Shown here one piece after another: positions 16,704 through 24,040 of a DNA stretch of 55,931 nt. The stretch is from IMG/VR virus record IMGVR_UViG_3300042305_001857, positions 1 to 55,931 of that record. One strand, written 5' to 3'. Position numbers and translations under genes: made by a program. The DNA comes from a virus. The notes beneath the pieces are model-generated. The model had not been told where the DNA came from. It searched no databases and worked only from the letters and a program-made list of their open reading frames with translations. Each line of letters opens with the position of its first letter. Position 1 is the first letter of the stretch.

Positions 16704-17253
16704 AAGACAGGTTTATGTTTTGTTAGTTATAACATTTTTTATGCTATTTCTTCACGGGGATATTATACCCCGTGAGGAGCAGCATATTTCTCAACTAAAA
16801 ACTTCAACAAATGGTATTGAGTTGATAAAAAAACACGAAGGCTTTTCTGCTGTTCCTTATCGATGCTCTGCTGGTATTGTTGCTATCGGATATGGTTCTA
16901 CAACATATGAAAATAAAAAACCAGTTTTGCTTTCCGATCCTCCAATAACAGAAAAGACTGCCGACATATTATTGATAAAAAACATTACAAAATATGAAAA
17001 ATCAGTAAAAAAACTTGTAAAAACAAACATAAACCAAAATCAGTTTGATGCACTTATTAGTTTGACATATAATATTGGTATGGGAAATATAAAGAGTTCC
17101 CAACTAATCAAACTTATAAATATTGATCCAAACGATCCTGCAATAAAAGACGAGTTTTTGAAGTGGAGAAAAGCAAGCGGTAAAGTTATAAAAGGCTTGG
17201 AACTTCGTCGGCAACAAGAAGTTGAACTTTATTATCATTCTTTTAGTTATTAG
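16696..17253 (+). CDS. GH24 lysozyme with N-terminal signal-anchor
   Basis: TTG start at 16696 overlaps the peptidase stop. Residues about 6-21 (VYVLLVITFFMLFLHG) form a signal-anchor as in SAR endolysins. The GH24 block KKHEGFSAVPYRCSAGIVAIGYG follows. The usual triad is Glu-8-Asp/Cys-5-Thr; here Glu and Cys are present but Thr is replaced by Ala, so activity is uncertain. NQFDALISLTYNIG and ELRRQQEVELY are also family blocks. A second muralytic enzyme next to the M15 peptidase. Confidence 0.82.
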   Translation: MAERQVYVLLVITFFMLFLHGDIIPREEQHISQLKTSTNGIELIKKHEGFSAVPYRCSAGIVAIGYGSTTYENKKPVLLSDPPITEKTADILLIKNITKYEKSVKKLVKTNINQNQFDALISLTYNIGMGNIKSSQLIKLINIDPNDPAIKDEFLKWRKASGKVIKGLELRRQQEVELYYHSFSY

Positions 17254-17277
17254 TTTATACAGACACACCCATCGCGC

Positions 17278-17306
17278 TTGACTTCTGCTGCCGTATTTGC
17301 TATAAT
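17278..17306 (+). promoter_or_regulatory. Near-consensus sigma70 promoter
   Basis: TTGACT (17278-17283), 17 bp spacer, TATAAT (17301-17306), with GC before the -35 and a TTGC step before the -10. Heads the long run of tiny overlapping genes from 17.3 kb. Confidence 0.87.
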
Positions 17307-17345
17307 AGCACCAAGTGCAGAGATCATGCGCGATAGGTGTATTAT

Positions 17346-17540
17346 ATGATAGTGAAATATATTGAACCTGACGACAGTGAAGAAAAAGGCTTCCGCGAAA
17401 TCTTTATCACAAAACAAGATGCCATAAAACAACAAATCAGGTTTGTTTCCACATACTATCCAACTTTCTTCTATGAAAGTGAAGAACAGGCATTTTTAGA
17501 TTTTTGCACTAATCATTGGGCCGAGGTTGTAGATAAGTGA
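17346..17540 (+). CDS. Hypothetical protein, 64 aa
   Basis: ATG 17346 is 8 bases from AGG; a GTG at 17337 is in frame but too close. First gene after the strong promoter. MIVKYIEPDD then FITKQDAIKQQI (similar to the 'FxTxEEA' step of small proteins at 20086 and 21281). Stop overlaps the next GTG. Confidence 0.6.
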   Translation: MIVKYIEPDDSEEKGFREIFITKQDAIKQQIRFVSTYYPTFFYESEEQAFLDFCTNHWAEVVDK

Positions 17541-17704
17541 AATATCTAACACTTGGAAGTATAGTTCAATCAAGGCAAAACCCTAAAATAAATGGATATA
17601 TAACTGAAATAAGTGATAGAATACATGTGGTTTTGTTTACAGATCCACGTGAAACTTATAGATACGACACTGATATGTTTGAGGTATATTTCAAGGTAAT
17701 CTAA
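17537..17704 (+). CDS. Small GDLV-type protein, 55 aa
   Basis: GTG start overlaps the previous stop (GTGA). VKYLTLGSIVQS ... INGYITEISDRIHVVLF matches the paralogous plan KYxxGxxV - GxIxxI - VxxF. Tiny barrel-type protein of unknown function. Confidence 0.55.
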   Translation: MKYLTLGSIVQSRQNPKINGYITEISDRIHVVLFTDPRETYRYDTDMFEVYFKVI

Positions 17705-17941
17705 ATGCGAAAAGATATTCCTGTTTATTCCACTGGTGATCTTGTGGAGTTTGTTTTTGCCCCAGATCAAAGCTTATATCATAGAAAAAGATTTACAGGA
17801 AAACTTGGTCTTATTATAAAAAGATGTGATCAGTATGATGTTGTTAATTCATCAGCTAATATTTATAATGTCTTTATTGATGGTGTATATATAAATCTTC
17901 ACGCACTTGATTTTATGCTTATCTCAAAGGTTAAAGAATGA
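17705..17941 (+). CDS. Small GDLV-type protein, 78 aa
   Basis: Starts directly after the preceding stop. YSTGDLVEFVFAP then KLGLIIKRCD and YNVFIDG follow the shared plan. Stop overlaps the next start. Confidence 0.6.
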   Translation: MRKDIPVYSTGDLVEFVFAPDQSLYHRKRFTGKLGLIIKRCDQYDVVNSSANIYNVFIDGVYINLHALDFMLISKVKE

Positions 17942-18120
17942 AATACCAAGTTGGTGATCTGCTTATTAGTTCCAAACAACAGCCGATACTCATAACTGTA
18001 ATAATTCACGATTTTGTTAGAGGTTATTGGGGTTCACGTTTAAGAGGTGTTGGTTATATACGGAATATTGATATAAACATAGAAAATGGTGCTTGGAAAT
18101 ATTATCCTGTGGTGAAGTGA
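17938..18120 (+). CDS. Small GDLV-type protein, 60 aa
   Basis: MKYQVGDLLISSKQ, then RGVGYIRNIDI. ATGA overlap with the preceding gene; its TGA touches the ATG of the next (TGATGA). Paralogue of neighbours. Confidence 0.6.
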   Translation: MKYQVGDLLISSKQQPILITVIIHDFVRGYWGSRLRGVGYIRNIDINIENGAWKYYPVVK

Positions 18121-18347
18121 TGAAATACAAAGTTGGCGATCTTGTTCTTGTAAAAGATATTCTCCTTCGCCCTATCATTCACCCTCGCCCTCGCCTTCCC
18201 CTTCGCCTTAAAAATACACTTGGCATCATCACCGAAGTTGAAAAACATTCAATTGAAAACGATAATGCTTATATTTGGTATTCACAAGTTGATGGGAAAG
18301 AATGCTATTTCTACGAAGATGAAGTTGATGGTGAGGTAATCAAGTGA
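18120..18347 (+). CDS. GDLV-type protein with hexanucleotide-repeat insert
   Basis: Begins MKYKVGDLVLVKD. Residues about 15-28 (RPIIHPRPRLPLRL) come from a short CTCGCC/CTTCGC-type DNA repeat. The remainder, GIITEVEKHS then NAYIWYSQVDGKECYF, is nearly identical to the gene at 27108, so the two are recent duplicates that differ mainly in repeat length. Confidence 0.65.
   Translation: MKYKVGDLVLVKDILLRPIIHPRPRLPLRLKNTLGIITEVEKHSIENDNAYIWYSQVDGKECYFYEDEVDGEVIK
18162..18209 (+). repeat. Hexanucleotide-type repeat, short copy
   Basis: Imperfect CTTCGC/CCTCGC/CATTCACC units within the gene at 18120, read as Pro-Arg/Leu-Arg steps. Much richer in C and G than its surroundings. Confidence 0.7.
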
Positions 18348-18520
18348 AATACCAAGTTGGTGATCTTATCAATAGTAAATGGGGAAATGTAGATAAACTT
18401 GGATATATTGTTAAAGTATGTGAAAGATCAGAATATCTTGCTATAGTTTTCTTTCAAAGCAGCGATGTTCAACATACTTTTAGTTTCTCTGGTTTTGAAA
18501 GGTATTATAAGGTATTATGA
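18344..18520 (+). CDS. Small GDLV-type protein, 58 aa
   Basis: GTG start in a GTGA overlap. VKYQVGDLINSKWGNVDKLG then YIVKVCERSEYLAIVFF. Member of the paralogous set. Its stop overlaps the next ATG. Confidence 0.55.
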   Translation: MKYQVGDLINSKWGNVDKLGYIVKVCERSEYLAIVFFQSSDVQHTFSFSGFERYYKVL

Positions 18521-18870
18521 AAATCATTATTGCCGGAACAAGAACATTTGACAATAAACAACTATTATTCAATATTATGAATGATATTGTTTGGACACTA
18601 AAATTACAAATTCCTATTATCATTTCAGGAACAGCCGAAGGTGCTGATAAACTTGGAGAAGAATGGGCAGAAGAAAGACAGTTTGCTGTTTCTCGTTTTC
18701 CACCCGATTGGAATAAGCACGGTAAAGCAGCAGGTCCAATTCGTAATTCACAAATGGCTGATGTTGCTGATATGTGTGTTGTGTTTTGGGATGGAAAGAG
18801 TAAGGGAACAAAAAATATGATTGAAACAGCACTATCAAAAGGTTTATTTGTAAAAGTTGTTAAGTATTGA
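18517..18870 (+). CDS. SLOG/DUF2493-like protein (YspA-type Rossmann)
   Basis: MKIIIAGTRTFDN, then IISGTAEGADKLGEEWA, FPPDWNKHGKAAGPIRNSQM and VVFWDGKSKGT are the consecutive blocks of the DUF2493/SLOG family. It binds nucleotide-like ligands and is common in phages; its role is not established. 117 aa is normal. ATGA overlap upstream. Confidence 0.82.
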   Translation: MKIIIAGTRTFDNKQLLFNIMNDIVWTLKLQIPIIISGTAEGADKLGEEWAEERQFAVSRFPPDWNKHGKAAGPIRNSQMADVADMCVVFWDGKSKGTKNMIETALSKGLFVKVVKY

Positions 18871-18871
18871 T

Positions 18872-19096
18872 ATGAAACATAATATTGGCGATCTTATAGC
18901 AAGAAGGGTCTTTAAGAGCGAAGAAATAAAACTTGGCTACATTAGTCGTATCACAAAAATAGACGGTCATGGATACTATGTCTATTTCTTTGACTGGGAT
19001 AAAGATGTGTGGTATTTAGAAAAGGATGTTGATCATTTTAAACAAGTATTAGAAGAATGGAACAACAAATGGACAACTACCAATATAGTGAACTAA
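18872..19096 (+). CDS. Small GDLV-type protein, 74 aa
   Basis: MKHNIGDLIARR, LGYISRITKIDG, YYVYFFDWD: same plan as the neighbours. Start ATG 18872 follows the SLOG stop by one base. Confidence 0.58.
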   Translation: MKHNIGDLIARRVFKSEEIKLGYISRITKIDGHGYYVYFFDWDKDVWYLEKDVDHFKQVLEEWNNKWTTTNIVN

Positions 19097-19242
19097 AAGA
19101 TGCTATTAAACGAATTGATGAACTTGAAGATCAGATCAATAAACTAAAACAACTTATTTTGGATTCAACACGTTCAAGTGGTCATTTTGAACTGGATGCC
19201 TGTGATCAAAGTTTCTTGTATGAGAAAATTGGTGATGAGTGA
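19057..19242 (+). CDS. Short coiled-coil protein
   Basis: Overlaps the previous gene by 40 bases. LKDAIKRIDELEDQINKLKQ is a heptad coiled coil. The real start may be the ATG at 19069 (MDNYQYSELK). GTGA overlap with the ATP-grasp gene. Confidence 0.5.
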   Translation: MEQQMDNYQYSELKDAIKRIDELEDQINKLKQLILDSTRSSGHFELDACDQSFLYEKIGDE

Positions 19243-19922
19243 AATACCTTCTACAACAAGAAACTGGTGTTATGTATGACGAGAAGTTTATGATAAAGTC
19301 TTCTCCATCCTATTCCCACTTTTTCTTATCATACGAACAACTAAAACCGGTTGAGGATAAAGAAAGTATTATTCCAGTTGGAACAGTAGAATTTGTAAAA
19401 AAGTATTGTGAACAGAATAATATTATTTTACCAGAAAACATTTCTTATCCCGAACAACTAATGGGTTTCTTTGGTAGAAATATTTGGAGTGGTGTTTATG
19501 GCGATGTAAATCCAGGACAGTTCTGTAAACCAAAATCAACAAAAGTATTTACTGGCGGCATCAAAAAAGATATTGAAGAACTGGTAAAAGATAATGAACC
19601 TGTTTGGATTTCAGATCCAGTCAATATTACATCCGAATGGCGTGTATATGTTCTAAACAAACAAATTCTTGGATATTCCAGATATGATACAGGCGATAAT
19701 GAAGAACAGCCAGATTTAGAACTTGCCAAAAAAATGGTTGAGTGCTATAATGGTTCTCCCATTGGTTATTGTTTAGATGTTGGCGTGGTTGATGGAAAAA
19801 CAATACTTGTTGAAGCAAATGATGGATGGTCTTTGGGTTATTACAGATGGGGCGATATGTGCCCTGATGACTATATCAAACTGATTACCGCTCGTTGGTT
19901 GGAGATTGTGAGCAACAAATGA
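19239..19922 (+). CDS. ATP-grasp domain protein (R2K/DUF4343-like)
   Basis: GTG start in GTGA overlap. C-terminal half shows SEWRVYVLNKQILGYSRYDTG, then GYCLDVGVVDGKTILVEAND, the Arg, Asp and Glu/Asn ligand pattern of ATP-grasp carboxylate-amine ligases. Phage-borne R2K-type ATP-grasp proteins are known, and peptide or protein modification has been proposed for them. 227 aa. Substrate unknown. Confidence 0.72.
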   Translation: MKYLLQQETGVMYDEKFMIKSSPSYSHFFLSYEQLKPVEDKESIIPVGTVEFVKKYCEQNNIILPENISYPEQLMGFFGRNIWSGVYGDVNPGQFCKPKSTKVFTGGIKKDIEELVKDNEPVWISDPVNITSEWRVYVLNKQILGYSRYDTGDNEEQPDLELAKKMVECYNGSPIGYCLDVGVVDGKTILVEANDGWSLGYYRWGDMCPDDYIKLITARWLEIVSNK

Positions 19923-20089
19923 AAAATAAAACTAAAAATGCTTTCAAAACTCGTATGGTGGCAAACAGAGTTCAAGTTTGGCTAGGCACACCAGAAGAAC
20001 CTGAATCCGAACTAGTTTTAGATATTGATCTATTCTGGGTTCCAACTCTTATTTCTGTTCTATCTCCATTTTCTCTGAGGAAAAAATGA
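19919..20089 (+). CDS. Hypothetical protein, 56 aa
   Basis: ATG 19919 overlaps the ATP-grasp stop (ATGA). Basic N-terminus, then RVQVWLGTPEEPESELVLDI. No motif. Confidence 0.5.
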   Translation: MKNKTKNAFKTRMVANRVQVWLGTPEEPESELVLDIDLFWVPTLISVLSPFSLRKK

Positions 20090-20289
20090 AAAAGTTTTTA
20101 TTACTTGCCGGACAACATTATTATCCAGGAGCAGGTACACAAGATTGGATAGGCACTTTTGAAACAAAAGAAGAAGCAGAAGCACAAATCAAAATCGATT
20201 TTTCAAAAGGCGTGAAGAGGAAGCTGGTAAATGGTGATGAACATGATTGGTATGAAATTGTTGATCTTGAAGAATGGATGAACAAATGA
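20086..20289 (+). CDS. Small paralogue A: 'MKKFLLLAGQ..DW..EEWMNK'
   Basis: 67 aa. MKKFLLLAGQHYYPGAGTQD, TKEEAEA, and the end DWYEIVDLEEWMNK are shared with the gene at 21281. ATGA overlap upstream. Function unknown. Confidence 0.65.
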   Translation: MKKFLLLAGQHYYPGAGTQDWIGTFETKEEAEAQIKIDFSKGVKRKLVNGDEHDWYEIVDLEEWMNK

Positions 20290-20555
20290 ACCCAACAACC
20301 AACCAACTATTATTTAACTGGATATATAGAACCATTATTGATGAAGGTGGCGATGGTGATGCTGTAATAGGTTTTACACATCAAGATTATAAAGAAGTAG
20401 CAAAACAATTTCGTTCTCTATTTCCCGAAAGTTGGGTTATGGAAACAAAAGAAAACCATATTATATTCTATGATGATATGGAAAGTTTGATCTTGACTGA
20501 TAAAGCAAACTTTGATAAACTAACAAACTACGGTCCTCGTATTTTAACTTGGTGA
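20286..20555 (+). CDS. Hypothetical protein, 89 aa
   Basis: ATG 20286 overlaps the previous stop. Mixed alpha/beta; VIGFTHQDYKEVAKQF then ESLILTDKANFDKL. No motif. Confidence 0.6.
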   Translation: MNPTTNQLLFNWIYRTIIDEGGDGDAVIGFTHQDYKEVAKQFRSLFPESWVMETKENHIIFYDDMESLILTDKANFDKLTNYGPRILTW

Positions 20556-20558
20556 TAA

Positions 20559-20906
20559 ATGACTATATCTCGTTATTGTGCTATGTGTGATATTTCATAC
20601 AGCGATGCACTTGATAGTTGCCCTTTATGTAAAACAAAGCGACTGCTTAAAATGGCAGCAGATGAAGCAGTATATAATGATGATCACGCACGAAAGCAAG
20701 AACGCAGAGCAGATAAACTAGAAGCAGAATTGGAAGAACTAAAACAAAAACTTCTTGAAGTAGAACAAACAACAGGTATATTGTGTGATAAATGTGGTTG
20801 GTCTATGAAGTTTCCAGATGAACCTTGCCGATGTGAATTAGTAGCTGAACTGGAAAGTATTAAAGAAGATTTAAGAATAATGAAAATGTATGAGGATAAA
20901 GAATGA
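20559..20906 (+). CDS. Zinc-ribbon plus coiled-coil protein
   Basis: CAMC near residue 7 and CPLC near 21 make a rubredoxin-like knuckle. A coiled coil spans about 45-70 (RADKLEAELEELKQKLLEVE). A second Cys set, CDKCGW ... CRC, lies near 76-91. Likely a structural or binding protein. Confidence 0.65.
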   Translation: MTISRYCAMCDISYSDALDSCPLCKTKRLLKMAADEAVYNDDHARKQERRADKLEAELEELKQKLLEVEQTTGILCDKCGWSMKFPDEPCRCELVAELESIKEDLRIMKMYEDKE

Positions 20907-21061
20907 ATGATAACAAATATACTAAATTAAAAAAGTTATTGACTGACTTTGAAACTTTGTTTAATAAAACAGATTTAACAACTGACGAAATTGCTGATCT
21001 TGGAGATCAAATTAATTCTCTACAAGAAGTTTGTTATAACAAAGAAAGCAAAGATGACTGA
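20903..21061 (+). CDS. Hypothetical helical peptide, 52 aa
   Basis: ATG overlaps the preceding stop (ATGA). MNDNKYTKLKKLLTDFETLF; helical, acidic. No motif. Confidence 0.5.
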   Translation: MNDNKYTKLKKLLTDFETLFNKTDLTTDEIADLGDQINSLQEVCYNKESKDD

Positions 21062-21284
21062 TATTCCACTTCGCCCACTATGTTATGTTCAGGATGTAAA
21101 AGTTGCTGTAAATACCGCATTTGATACATTCTATAAGAACCCAGACAAATATAGTAATCTAAAACAACTTATGGAACTTGTATATGGTGAGTTTAGTAAA
21201 ATTCCAACATATACACCAGAGTTTGCTTCAACATCAAAAGAAGAATGTGAAAAGTATATCGTAAAAGCAGATATTACAGAATGA
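21054..21284 (+). CDS. Hypothetical protein, 76 aa
   Basis: Start ATG 21054 overlaps the previous gene by 8 bases. MTDIPLRPLCYVQDVKVAVN then YSNLKQLMELVYGEF. No motif. ATGA link to the next gene. Confidence 0.55.
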   Translation: MTDIPLRPLCYVQDVKVAVNTAFDTFYKNPDKYSNLKQLMELVYGEFSKIPTYTPEFASTSKEECEKYIVKADITE

Positions 21285-21526
21285 AAAAATTTTTATTAAT
21301 TGCCGGACAAGGTTATTATCCAGATCGCGGAACAGGTGATTGGGTTGGTTGTTTTAGCACATATGAAGAAGCAAAATCAAAAGTATCAGTAAAAGAAACA
21401 CACGAATACTTTTCAAGAGGACCAAGAAAAGGTCAAATAAAAGAAACAAGAAAACATTATGAGATTGACGGTGGAGAAGTTGATTGGTATGATATTGTTG
21501 ATCTTGAAGAATGGATGAATAAGTGA
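21281..21526 (+). CDS. Small paralogue B: 'MKKFLLIAGQ..DW..EEWMNK'
   Basis: 81 aa. Same ends as the gene at 20086 (MKKFLLIAGQGYYPDRGT and VDWYDIVDLEEWMNK) with a longer basic insert in the middle (RGPRKGQIKETRKH). Recent duplication with divergence between. Confidence 0.65.
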   Translation: MKKFLLIAGQGYYPDRGTGDWVGCFSTYEEAKSKVSVKETHEYFSRGPRKGQIKETRKHYEIDGGEVDWYDIVDLEEWMNK

Positions 21527-21660
21527 TCAAAAAAGTTCATACTTGTCCTTGGTGTAAATCTGGAACTATGAAACCAAACTTTGAAAATAAAAAGTTAGTT
21601 TCTATTTCTTGTGATGCTTGTGGTTTTTTTGTTTCGCCTGTTGAAAAGGAAAATAAATGA
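21523..21660 (+). CDS. Small zinc-ribbon protein, 45 aa
   Basis: GTG start (GTGA). HTCPWCKSG ... SCDACGFFV is a two-knuckle zinc ribbon. ATGA link to the next gene. Confidence 0.6.
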   Translation: MIKKVHTCPWCKSGTMKPNFENKKLVSISCDACGFFVSPVEKENK

Positions 21661-21860
21661 TCAAAATCAATATTGAAGAAGGTGATATACTTGTTAATTC
21701 TGCTTGGGTTTCATTTGAAACACCATCATTAATCATTATTGAACTTGATACAAAGAGCAAGTATCCACAAGTTGCTTGTTATGGAGAAGATCAAATATCT
21801 TTATATGCCGACGATCACACACACTATACAAAGGTGATACAGATAGACAAACAAATGTAG
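21657..21860 (+). CDS. Small GDLV-like protein, 67 aa
   Basis: IEEGDILVNSAW and SLIIIELDTK loosely fit the paralogous small-barrel plan. Stops with TAG right where the following coding frame becomes protein-like, see next entry. Confidence 0.5.
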   Translation: MIKINIEEGDILVNSAWVSFETPSLIIIELDTKSKYPQVACYGEDQISLYADDHTHYTKVIQIDKQM

Positions 21861-22126
21861 AAATTGATTTACCAAAAGATTTCTGTGTTCAAACAACAAG
21901 ATTAGGTCGTTATTCAGTTGAGATTTATTGTGTAAATGAAGCTATGATGAGAAAACAAGAAGCAAAAATTATTTGGGAAACAAGTAGAGAAAGGTTCCCA
22001 AAAGAAACTGAATATGATAAGAAAGTTAGTGAATGTCATCAATATGGTTTGTGTGTTTCTCAACCAGAACTTTTTGATGAACAAACACTTTGTACCACTT
22101 GTGATATTTGCCCGAGGAAGAAATGA
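21776..22126 (+). CDS. Hypothetical protein, start unresolved
   Basis: From about 21860 the frame is clearly coding (VEIDLPKDFCVQTTRLGRYS, then CHQYGLCVSQPELFDEQTLC and CTTCDICPRKK, Cys-rich end). No ATG or GTG with a ribosome site precedes it. The open frame begins at TTG 21776 but its first 28 codons overlap the preceding gene and look non-coding. A rare ATT start (21863), a -1 shift from the preceding gene, or an indel could explain this. Confidence 0.45.
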   Translation: MLWRRSNIFICRRSHTLYKGDTDRQTNVEIDLPKDFCVQTTRLGRYSVEIYCVNEAMMRKQEAKIIWETSRERFPKETEYDKKVSECHQYGLCVSQPELFDEQTLCTTCDICPRKK

Positions 22127-22473
22127 ATAAGCCAAACACAGATAAAAATAAAATTGTTATTTATGCTTTTTTTAGTGATATTAAAACTCACGGAACACTT
22201 CGTGAGTTTATTGAAAACGTAACAGAGCTAGAAAAAAGAGCATTACAATCTGGATTGTCTGATTTAAATATTGAAAGTGATGGTGGTTATATTTCTATTT
22301 TCTGTTTTAGATTAGAAAATGATCTTGAATACAAAGAACGTATGCGAGTTGTAAAATATTATGAAGATGTAGAAAGAGAAGCAGAAGAAAGAAGAAAGAA
22401 AAGTTTAAAACAAGAAGAACAAAAAGAGCGAGAACATTACGAACGACTAAAAAAGAAATATGGTGATAAATGA
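22123..22473 (+). CDS. Hypothetical protein with charged C-terminal helix
   Basis: GAGGAAG precedes ATG 22123. Alpha/beta N-terminal half; residues about 75-116 are a long Glu/Lys/Arg helix (YYEDVEREAEERRKKSLKQE). ATGA link to the next gene. Confidence 0.62.
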   Translation: MNKPNTDKNKIVIYAFFSDIKTHGTLREFIENVTELEKRALQSGLSDLNIESDGGYISIFCFRLENDLEYKERMRVVKYYEDVEREAEERRKKSLKQEEQKEREHYERLKKKYGDK

Positions 22474-22943
22474 AACTAACAGATATTCCAAAACATATAA
22501 CAGAGATAGAGCCACCATATTTCTTCCGAACCTTTTACGCTAAATATAAAATCTCTATTGATGAATTTACAGATGTAAAACCACTATTCCATTTAAGTTA
22601 TTATGATGGACCTTTGACTGGCATATTTGAATGTAAAGAACATTTCTTTTATGCCTCATTCATCTATTATGAAGAACGAACATTTTGGGTATGTTGGGAA
22701 CTAACAGAAGAACAAAAGAAAACTATATTTGATATACATAAACTATTTCAAGATAATGTTGGAACACATACCGATTATCATTACGATGAAGAAGTAGGAT
22801 GGAAGAGAAATATAGGTGAAACAAAACCAGAAGAAAACTGGGCTAAGTATTATAAAAATCCAGATGTTCCAAAAATAGATCATACTGAAATAACAAGTGC
22901 CGATATATTTGCTATACTACATAATCCATTTAGGAGTTGGTGA
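22470..22943 (+). CDS. Hypothetical protein, 157 aa
   Basis: MKLTDIPKHITEIEPPYFF then aromatic-rich strands (HFFYASFIYYEERTFWVCW). No known motif. Confidence 0.62.
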   Translation: MKLTDIPKHITEIEPPYFFRTFYAKYKISIDEFTDVKPLFHLSYYDGPLTGIFECKEHFFYASFIYYEERTFWVCWELTEEQKKTIFDIHKLFQDNVGTHTDYHYDEEVGWKRNIGETKPEENWAKYYKNPDVPKIDHTEITSADIFAILHNPFRSW

Positions 22944-23161
22944 TGAAAAAGTTTGTTTTGAAATGTAGCACCTGCGGTCCAGTCAACAATTGTAATTGTT
23001 CAGTAAGCTATACTGAATACCTAAAACTAATTGATCTTCTTATTAGATTACAACCTTGGGTTGACTATCCTACTCCGCCTGAACTCATAAGCGAATTGGC
23101 AACAGCAATCAGCGAGGGAGATACAGATTGGGTTCCTTGTGAGATTGAGGAAAACAAATGA
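22943..23161 (+). CDS. Small Cys-rich protein, 72 aa
   Basis: GGAG before ATG 22943. KCSTCGPVNNCNCSVSYTEY is a possible zinc site; the rest is helical. Confidence 0.55.
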   Translation: MKKFVLKCSTCGPVNNCNCSVSYTEYLKLIDLLIRLQPWVDYPTPPELISELATAISEGDTDWVPCEIEENK

Positions 23162-23358
23162 ATAAAGAATTAGTACAAGCATTAGAAAAACTAAATGAAG
23201 ATATACAAGAAATCATTTCTAAAATAGAAATGATGAGTGAAGCAGCAAAATCAACAAGACCAGAACTAAAAACATGTGAAGAGTTTGTGGAATGTGTTAA
23301 AAAATTTCGTAAATTACAAGACGAAAAAGATGCTAAACTAGCGGAGTTGCAAAAATGA
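23158..23358 (+). CDS. Short coiled-coil protein
   Basis: ATGA overlap. LVQALEKLNEDIQEIISKIE and a second helix near the end. No motif. Confidence 0.52.
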   Translation: MNKELVQALEKLNEDIQEIISKIEMMSEAAKSTRPELKTCEEFVECVKKFRKLQDEKDAKLAELQK

Positions 23359-23597
23359 ATAACAGATGTGAAGAATGTGGAAGTTGGGATAGTGAATGTG
23401 GATCACCTAAACCAATTTTAGATTGTGGTTGTAATCGTTGCCTATCACATACAAATCAACTTCTACAAAAAAACCTAAAAGGTCTTGAAAACTTCAAAGC
23501 CTTACCACTTGAAAAAAAGTTAGAGTTCCTTGAACAAATTGGTATTTTAGAAAAAGATAAAGATAAGTATAAACTATCAAAAAACTATGGTGGATAG
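23355..23597 (+). CDS. Cys-rich N-terminus, helical protein, 80 aa
   Basis: CEECGSWDSECGSPKPILDC and CGCNRCLSH suggest one or two zinc sites; then helices (LPLEKKLEFLEQIGIL). Confidence 0.58.
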   Translation: MNNRCEECGSWDSECGSPKPILDCGCNRCLSHTNQLLQKNLKGLENFKALPLEKKLEFLEQIGILEKDKDKYKLSKNYGG

Positions 23598-23841
23598 AAT
23601 GACTGACCGTTTTCAAGATCAACCTTGGTATATCAAACTATGGAGATACAGACATTATTTGTGTATTCCATATTCCACTATCATCTACAGATATCGTAGC
23701 AAAATAGCAGAAAAAAACTGGAAATTTGCCTATGATCTTGCTGTTGGTGATGCTCAAATAAAAATGAACTGGCTTTATACGCTTGACGAAGTGAAAGAAA
23801 CTTTAGAAAGTAAGAGGCAAACAAATGAGTATGATGTATAA
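23587..23841 (+). CDS. Phage hypothetical protein, 'DQPWYIKLWRYRHY' family
   Basis: QDQPWYIKLWRYRHYLCIPY near the N-terminus is a pattern I have seen in small phage proteins annotated hypothetical. True start may be ATG 23599. The basic-aromatic stretch suggests membrane-surface contact. Confidence 0.55.
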   Translation: MVDRMTDRFQDQPWYIKLWRYRHYLCIPYSTIIYRYRSKIAEKNWKFAYDLAVGDAQIKMNWLYTLDEVKETLESKRQTNEYDV

Positions 23842-24040
23842 CTTTCTTCTTGAAGAAAACAAGAAGATGGCAAAAGAAAATCAAGAACTGATAGAATTTG
23901 TCAATAGTGTTCAAGTGGCACTATCTCATCTGCTGCAAGATGGTGATATAATGGAAAGTGGCTTGACTTCTGCTAAAGACCTGTTACAATCTGCTGAAGA
24001 ACTTCAAAACAAACATCGGGGTAAAAATGAAAAGTATTGA
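23825..24040 (+). CDS. Short coiled-coil protein
   Basis: Overlaps the previous gene by 17 bases. LLEENKKMAKENQELIEFVN heptads. A promoter for thyX lies inside it. Confidence 0.52.
   Translation: MSMMYNFLLEENKKMAKENQELIEFVNSVQVALSHLLQDGDIMESGLTSAKDLLQSAEELQNKHRGKNEKY
23963..23990 (+). promoter_or_regulatory. Internal sigma70 promoter for thyX
   Basis: TTGACT (23963-23968), 16 bp spacer, TACAAT (23985-23990), preceded by GC. 37 bases before the thyX start. Confidence 0.65.
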
